DNA of 47,124 bases from Planoprotostelium fungivorum. Taxonomy: Eukaryota; Evosea; Variosea; Cavosteliida; Cavosteliaceae. Each line of letters opens with the position of its first letter. Position 1 is the stretch's first letter. The DNA lies in the NCBI GenBank assembly GCA_003024175.1, contig MDYQ01000211.1:1-47124 (forward strand), written 5' to 3'. This document shows positions 35,485-47,124 of this stretch, in pieces. The position numbers and the translations under genes are program-made. The notes beneath the pieces are model-generated. The model was not told where the DNA came from. It did no database searches and saw nothing but the letters and a program-made list of their open reading frames with translations.

Positions 35485-35741
35485 GTCCTACTCAGTAGGA
35501 TCGCACGATGAGACGATAAAGAAGTTCGTGGAGACTCTCATGTTGATACGACAATGAGTCAGATGTAGCACATTGTCCATGCATAAGTGTTAGCGGAAGT
35601 GAGGGTTATAGCTTCACCTCGCCTCGTCTGTTCAAGAGTCGGAGGCAACGTCGCACGAAAATGAGGGAGAAATGAAACCGGTGGATTACAAACAGACTGC
35701 CGAACATCACATCACCACCCTCACAGACATCTCATCATTCG

Positions 35742-44155
<8,414 letters not shown>

Positions 44156-44278
44156 TGATCGCAGCATATAAAGAAGGATCGAAAATGGATTAAAATTCGG
44201 CACGCTCGTTGTAAACGGACATGTCCCTGACGGGGTGCGAATGCGAGTACTTATTCGGACGCGAGCACAAACGACTCG

Positions 44279-46340
44279 ATGATCAGCAATCGCTGGCTGA
44301 CCTTCCTCGCTGGGTGTCTCCTGGCTATCTCCAGCGGTGAGATGAATGTGTAACACTTCACACGTGACGACGATAGGGAGCAGCAGGACTTGGCCCTATT
44401 TCAGAGAGGACCACACACCGATAGACATCCGGTCCGTAATTATCTCCTTCGTTTTCACAAGGTAATGGACATGATCCATTCCGATACCATCCTCTTAACC
44501 TGTGATAGCCACTTCAGTGTATTGTCTGGACTATGTTACGATCGTCTCGGCGCCAGAACGACCATCTTAGCAGTGAGATCTAAAAATGTGTTTGGATTAT
44601 CCGTTGACCTAATTCGAAGGGTGGTGTCGGGTCTGCGATCTCATTGGCCTATTTCTGGGTAATGGAAAAACAACTGACGTCAGCGAGTGGCGTGGCTGAT
44701 GGACTGATTGCAGCAGTGCAAGGTCTCAGCTCCGCAGCTCTCTTCATATCGGCCATCGGCCCTTCTCTCGCTAATTTCGACGAGTTCAAAGGTGCCTTTC
44801 GCGTCCATATCACAATGTCTGAATGCATTTTCAGGCATGGCCAATGGCGCCATCGCGGCTGTCTGGGGAATCGCACCCATTCTCTTTCTTCCCGTGAGTC
44901 ACATTCTATTTCATATACATTCTAATTCATATACATTCTGTTTCATATACTCGACGTCTGCATCTCCCATCTTTCCACCGATGATGTTCTCATCGTAACG
45001 TGCAGGCCATCTATTCGAGATCTCTCGTGTGGTTGATCTCCGGCATCGTCATCTTGGTCACCGCCGGCATCGCCATCCCCCTCACCTCCATCATCTCCGA
45101 TCGATTCGAAGCCCGAGTCAGTTACCTCCAAATCAACCAAGACGACTCCGTGAGCCTCCTCTTCCTCATCATCATCATCATCACCATCGTCTCCATCTCA
45201 TTCCATCAGTTCACAGGGAGCGCATCACCTGTCCTCTTACGGTCACCTTCTACAAAGAGTCGATCTACAATCAACGCGGCGAGGTCCTCCGTTCGAGCCA
45301 TGTACTCTGACTACAGAGAGTTGGTCGAGACCGATGAAGCACCCGATCTCCTCGTTGTAGACGTACTGCCCGAGTACAATCCCCTTCAGATATTACTGAC
45401 CGTGGAATTCTGGTCCCTGGCCATCATCATGTTCGCCGCTGAGGTGGGTCGCAGATCGCATTCGCGGGATTGAGATGGGTAGGGTGCAGCGGTGACCCAC
45501 GTGTACAACATGAAGAAGATCTTGGTGTCAGAATCTGCACCAGTGGAGAAGGAGAAGATATGCTACATCATCTACACGGTCGTCAAATTTGTATCGTCAC
45601 TCTTCTTCGGGCTCGTCTCTGATCGAGTGAGTCAACACTCTATCTCTGAATTCTGACCACTCTATCTCTGAATTCTGACCACTCTATCTCTGAATTCTGA
45701 CCCGAGTAGATCCGAGGAATCGTCCACGTTCCCGGGATCCTCTTCATGTCGCTCGTCTTCACAGCATCGGGTGAGAGAAAACCCGCTGAAAACTCGTCTG
45801 ACGTAAACAGGGTACCTGATGATGACCATCAACGGTGTCGATCTGATACAAGCGGCCACCGGTATGATATCCGTTGGTAACGGTGCTGCCTGGTCTATGT
45901 GAGTTTTCTGCGAGATTTCCAGCGTACAAAGATTCACCTCAATAGCATCCTCGCCCTCGTGTCCGATCTGTGGGGCACGAAATTCTTCGGGACCAACCTC
46001 AGCATGTTAGGACTGGTGGGTTGTAGTTGTCCGAGTCCGAATTGATTCCGAATAGTTCATGGCTCTGGGTGGTTACCTCCTGCCCTTCGTCCTGACAGAG
46101 AAGAATCTGAAAAATGCGAGCCAAGAGGAAGGAAAATGCACGGGGACCGATTGTTTTCACAAGACCTTCCTCTTTGTCTGCATCTTCTGCACTGCCGCAC
46201 TGCTGCCAGCCACACTCTTGTATATCAAGACGCGGCGGTTATACAACATCATCGACAGGAACATCAAGAATAACCCGAGCAACAGTAACAACCATGTCAA
46301 CTCGGTCAACAAGTACGAAGTAGACGATTTTGATATATAA
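44279..46340 (+). CDS. Major facilitator, nodulin-like/NFD4-type transporter
   Basis: Multi-span transporter of the MFS nodulin-like group. The N-terminus is MISNRWLTFLAGCLLAIS. Next come SVLSGLCYDRLGARTTIL (the G-x-x-x-D-R-x-G loop between spans 2 and 3 of MFS proteins) and GVGSAISLAYFWVME, and later spans include VADGLIAAVQGLSSAALFIS and LVWLISGIVILVTAGIAIPL. A central cytoplasmic loop (RSPSTKSRSTINAAR ... LVVDVLPEYNPLQ) precedes the second half: FWSLAIIMFAAE, FVSSLFFGLVSDR-IRGIVH, GTNLSMLGLFMALGGYLLPF. Near the C-terminus lies CTGTDCFHKTFLFVCIF, like the nodulin-like C-x-G-x-x-C-F motif. The tail is Asn-rich. The substrate is unknown. Two introns contain small tandem repeats. Confidence 0.8.
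44902..44949 (+). repeat. Intronic minisatellite, 16-nt unit x3
   Basis: Units cattctatttcatata, cattctaattcatata and cattctgtttcatata lie head to tail inside an MFS intron, differing at one or two bases. Confidence 0.85.
45639..45701 (+). repeat. Intronic minisatellite, 22-nt unit x ~2.9
   Basis: The unit tctatctctgaattctgacc-ac repeats without change inside another MFS intron, lengthening an otherwise short intron. Confidence 0.85.
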
Positions 46341-46351
46341 AGAGATGTAAA

Positions 46352-46804
46352 GTGATCGTGAGGATCATGCGATACGAAGAGATGAAGAAGCACTTATCTA
46401 TCTGTTCTCCATGTACAATGGTGTCCACAAGCAGATCTCTAGAGAGGTCGTTGACATTCAGAAGCACCAACGATCTTCTCATCGTCATGTTCAGACGGAG
46501 TACAGGTGTGTCGTCATCAGAGGATCCATCTAACCACCCGTTCTTTCACTGAAGGATGTCAGGGTACCATACACGTCAACCTGTCACAGGCCATACGAGT
46601 CGGACAGGGTAGTCACGTTAAGATTGAACTCTCTCAGAAGATTCCCATCCAGGTGGATGGAGAGCCATGGCTGCAGGTCACCTCTCTATTCCTCTCTTCT
46701 TCCTCTCTTCTTCCTCTCTTCTCCTATTCTCGTCACGATTTCGTTTGAAGAGAGACTGAGAGGGAGCAGGAACCTGTGCGATCGACATCACATTCTTCAA
46801 TTAG
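46352..46804 (+). pseudogene. Orphan C-terminal piece of a diacylglycerol kinase accessory domain
   Basis: Two or three exons give TNDLLIVMFRRST-GCQGTIH, VNLSQAIRVGQGSHVKIEL and KIPIQVDGEPWLQ, then TCAIDITFFN and a stop at 46802-46804. This matches the end of the DGK accessory domain, which typically reads ...IRLAQ...P(V/I)QVDGEPW.... DGKs phosphorylate diacylglycerol to phosphatidic acid. The catalytic domain (GGDG motif) and the rest of the accessory domain are absent: only about 100 nt separate this piece from the upstream MFS stop. It is therefore a truncated relic, a misplaced fragment, or the last exons of a gene rearranged here. Splice sites near 46680-46757 are uncertain. Confidence 0.5.
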
Positions 46805-47124
46805 GCCAGGATGCTGTACTCCTCGACAGAGAGCAGGATCTTCAGGGGCCGCGGTAATCTTCTTACAAAAAATATATAGTCTGAGAGATCACGATGTGCG
46901 ACGGCTCCTCTATGTGGGATCGCCACGGTCAAGAGAGTTATCAACCGGATGAGATGGCTTGTGGACATCACACATCAGACTTTACAGAAAGCATCTGCAA
47001 CACATCATACAGTTTGAAATGCGCACCGATTTATTTGTCAGAGTTCTTCTCCGATGACTCCTTACAGTCAAGTCTGCGAAGCTAACGCTCATCATTGGAT
47101 TCTGTACAGCAATCACGATCAATC
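46805..47124. other. Right-hand end, no convincing gene
   Basis: A 63-codon plus-strand frame (46894-47085, starting MCDGSSMWDRHGQESYQ) is open, but no family is recognised and its start context is unremarkable. It could be the first exon of a gene continuing outside the window. Confidence 0.25.

Noticed and set aside
46681-46740. CTCTTCTTC repeats as a mobile-element end
   Set aside because: A pyrimidine-rich tract ahead of an acceptor is ordinary for an intron; no terminal inverted repeats or transposase are present.

Overview
This is a compact eukaryotic nuclear locus. Nearly every gene is cut by short introns of about 35-60 nt with GTGAGT-like donors and CAG/TAG acceptors. Intergenic gaps are often under 100 nt, AATAAA signals sit close to stop codons, and genes lie on both strands. 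The gene content (ODR-4, TMEM208, saposin-B, a BEACH/neurobeachin protein, a mitochondrial PDH E2, plant-type LRR ectodomains fused to tyrosine-kinase-like domains, a Zn2Cys6 plus PAS regulator) and the intron style suggest a free-living amoebozoan, possibly a protostelid such as Protostelium/Planoprotostelium. The taxon is an inference; no rRNA, tRNA or CRISPR was recognised.

Layout. 1-273 (-): start of an unrecognised gene running off the left edge. 332-2495 (-): bacterial-type, probably mitochondrial prolyl-tRNA synthetase. 2570-4551 (+): ODR-4 homologue. 4731-5275 (+): secreted saposin-B protein. 5651-6215 (+): unknown protein. 6258-11617 (-): large secreted G8-domain/parallel-beta-helix protein of the CEMIP/TMEM2/fibrocystin-L type. 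12087-13611 and 13995-15446 (+): tandem Zn2Cys6 + PAS regulators resembling fungal ERT1/AcuK. 15755-16970 (+): longin-like protein. 17008-19068 (-): pyruvate dehydrogenase E2. 19219-20107 (-): EEF1AKMT4/METTL13-type methyltransferase.

20768-27082 and 27483-33532 (+): two tandem receptor kinases, each with signal peptide, LRRs, a Pmp-like beta-helix with GGAI/FxxN repeats, one membrane span and a complete kinase domain. Parts of the two copies are identical through exons and introns, which points to recent gene conversion. 34138-34726 (-): TMEM208. 34744-35484 (+): two-span membrane protein. 35742-44155 (+): BEACH protein. 44279-46340 (+): nodulin-like MFS transporter. About 46352-46804 (+): orphan C-terminal piece of a diacylglycerol kinase.

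The strongest unexplained structure is in the introns. Three short palindromic sequence families recur far above chance across unrelated genes on both strands: TGACGTCA (often as the intron 3' end TGACGTCATCAG), CGTTGTAGATG/CATCTACAACG, and GAAATYTC/GARATTTC hairpins. Two introns in unrelated genes 21 kb apart share an identical 20-nt 3' junction. This looks like introner-like intron spread or a shared splicing element. ODR4 also carries an apparent 23-nt intron that is little more than one such hairpin.

Exon boundaries were inferred by eye from reading frame, GT-AG sites and family similarity. CDS coordinates give outer limits including introns. Counts and identity lengths are manual readings.
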